Of a stretch of DNA of 36,848 nt, positions 36,647-36,848 are shown piece after piece. Location of the stretch: assembly GCA_017454375.1 (NCBI GenBank), contig JAFTDB010000019.1:1-36848 (forward strand), in the 5' to 3' direction. Position 1 is the stretch's first letter; the number at the start of each line of letters is the position of its first letter. Under the pieces are notes generated by a model, which saw nothing but the letters and a program-made list of their open reading frames with translations, had not been told where the DNA came from and searched no databases. Origin of the DNA: Acholeplasmatales bacterium. Its GTDB lineage: Bacteria; Bacillota_I; Bacilli_A; Acholeplasmatales; Anaeroplasmataceae. Made by a program: the position numbers and the translations under genes.

Positions 36647-36735
36647 GTCCGAGTCCATCCAGCCCACTTCACCAGCCACTTATATATGTTATATATAAAG
36701 CCCAGCCATAAACGAGACTGTTGCACGGATGACAA
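36647..36735. other. Intergenic patch of higher GC with short GGCTGG repeats, unassigned
   Basis: Between the rpsR terminator and the Phd/YefM promoter lies a stretch with more G and C than the surrounding DNA. On the minus strand it holds GGCTGGG, GGCTGG and GGCTGG units, and a short TTATATAT-GTT-ATATATAA hairpin (around 36681-36699). It has no family-like coding sequence. See findings. Confidence 0.3.
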
Positions 36736-36751
36736 AAATTGCTGATGATTG

Positions 36752-36779
36752 TTGAAATATATCAAAATTATGATATAAT
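36752..36779 (+). promoter_or_regulatory. Promoter with palindromic operator for the Phd/YefM antitoxin
   Basis: TTGAAA (36752-36757) and TATAAT (36774-36779) are 16 bases apart; the -10 is extended by TGA. The spacer and -10 are inside the inverted repeat TATATCA-N6-TGATATA (36758-36777), a natural autorepressor site. Confidence 0.72.
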
Positions 36780-36799
36780 AATGATAGGAGATGATAATT

Positions 36800-36848
36800 A
36801 TGCAAAATATTAGACCATCAGCAGAATTAAGAAATAAATATAATGAAA
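36800..36848 (+). CDS. Phd/YefM-family antitoxin, 3' end beyond the window
   Basis: Only the first 16 residues are visible: M-Q-N-I-R-P-S-A-E-L-R-N-K-Y-N-E. That is the characteristic N-terminus of Phd/YefM antitoxins (R-P-S-x-x-L-R-N-x-Y-N-E), the DNA-binding end. AGGAG lies 9 bases before the ATG. A RelE- or Doc-type toxin gene would be expected just after the window. Confidence 0.8.
   Translation, partial: MQNIRPSAELRNKYNE

Noticed and set aside
36648..36680. tRNA 3' end (TCCGAGTCC followed by CACCA)
   Set aside because: Arm lengths do not fit: counting back from CCA gives no pairing acceptor or T-stem, and no upstream cloverleaf exists.
36529..36765. Minus-strand open frame of 78 codons after rpsR
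   Set aside because: It crosses the terminator, the GC-richer patch and the rpsR end. No RBS or recognisable domain is present.

Overview
The window looks like a chromosomal segment of an AT-rich, Gram-positive-type bacterium, probably a gut-associated member of the Bacilli/Mollicutes side of the Firmicutes. The evidence is several SpsII-type lipoproteins instead of sortase-anchored proteins, InlB-type (Listeria-Bacteroides) repeats, type III glutamine synthetase, a YfhO/GT2/GtrA glycosylation operon, the rpsF-ssb-rpsR operon and strong GGAGG ribosome binding sites. All 26 stop codons I could read are TAA (20) or TAG (6). TGA is never used as a stop, and TGG is the only visible Trp codon.

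Layout. 1-1691: 3' end of an InlB-repeat surface protein. 1952-7999: 2015-aa lipoprotein carrying a pectin methylesterase and five C-terminal ~122-aa repeats, with a near-consensus cre-like site at its promoter. 8150-9513 (minus): HigB toxin and a HigA antitoxin fused to an ImmA/IrrE peptidase. 9661-14006 (minus): YfhO-like GT-C, GT2 and GtrA in one overlapping operon. 14147-15089: a small acidic protein not obvious in a size-filtered ORF scan, then exodeoxyribonuclease III. 15187-21208: a mini-lipoprotein and a giant M60-like peptidase lipoprotein that share anchor, Thr-rich stalk and FN3-like module.

21262-28558: a LysR regulator divergent from glnN-pyrG-purA-purB. A T-N11-A box is centred about 66 bp upstream of the predicted glnN start site, so this reads as one glutamine-to-nucleotide operon with its own activator. 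28709-30466: S41 peptidase lipoprotein. 30535-32199: a guanine-deaminase-like enzyme divergent from a fusion of a 5'-nucleotidase-type HAD domain with a guanylate-kinase-like domain whose P-loop and GMP-binding motif are altered. 32230-35358: MscL, an orphan HicB-like protein with a 32-bp palindrome over its promoter, TatD and a CDF transporter. 35392-36646: rpsF-ssb-rpsR with promoter, structured leader and terminator. 36800-end: first codons of a Phd/YefM antitoxin.

Themes: a lipoprotein-anchored polysaccharide and glycoprotein degradation set (pectin esterase, M60 peptidase, InlB-repeat protein), three toxin-antitoxin-type loci each with a palindromic operator on its promoter, and two nucleotide-metabolism loci. 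The most promising candidates for something undescribed are the HAD nucleotidase/GMK-like fusion paired with a deaminase, and the LysR-glnN-pyrG-purA-purB unit. No tRNA, rRNA, insertion sequence or CRISPR array was seen. No gene-free stretch exceeds 300 bases.
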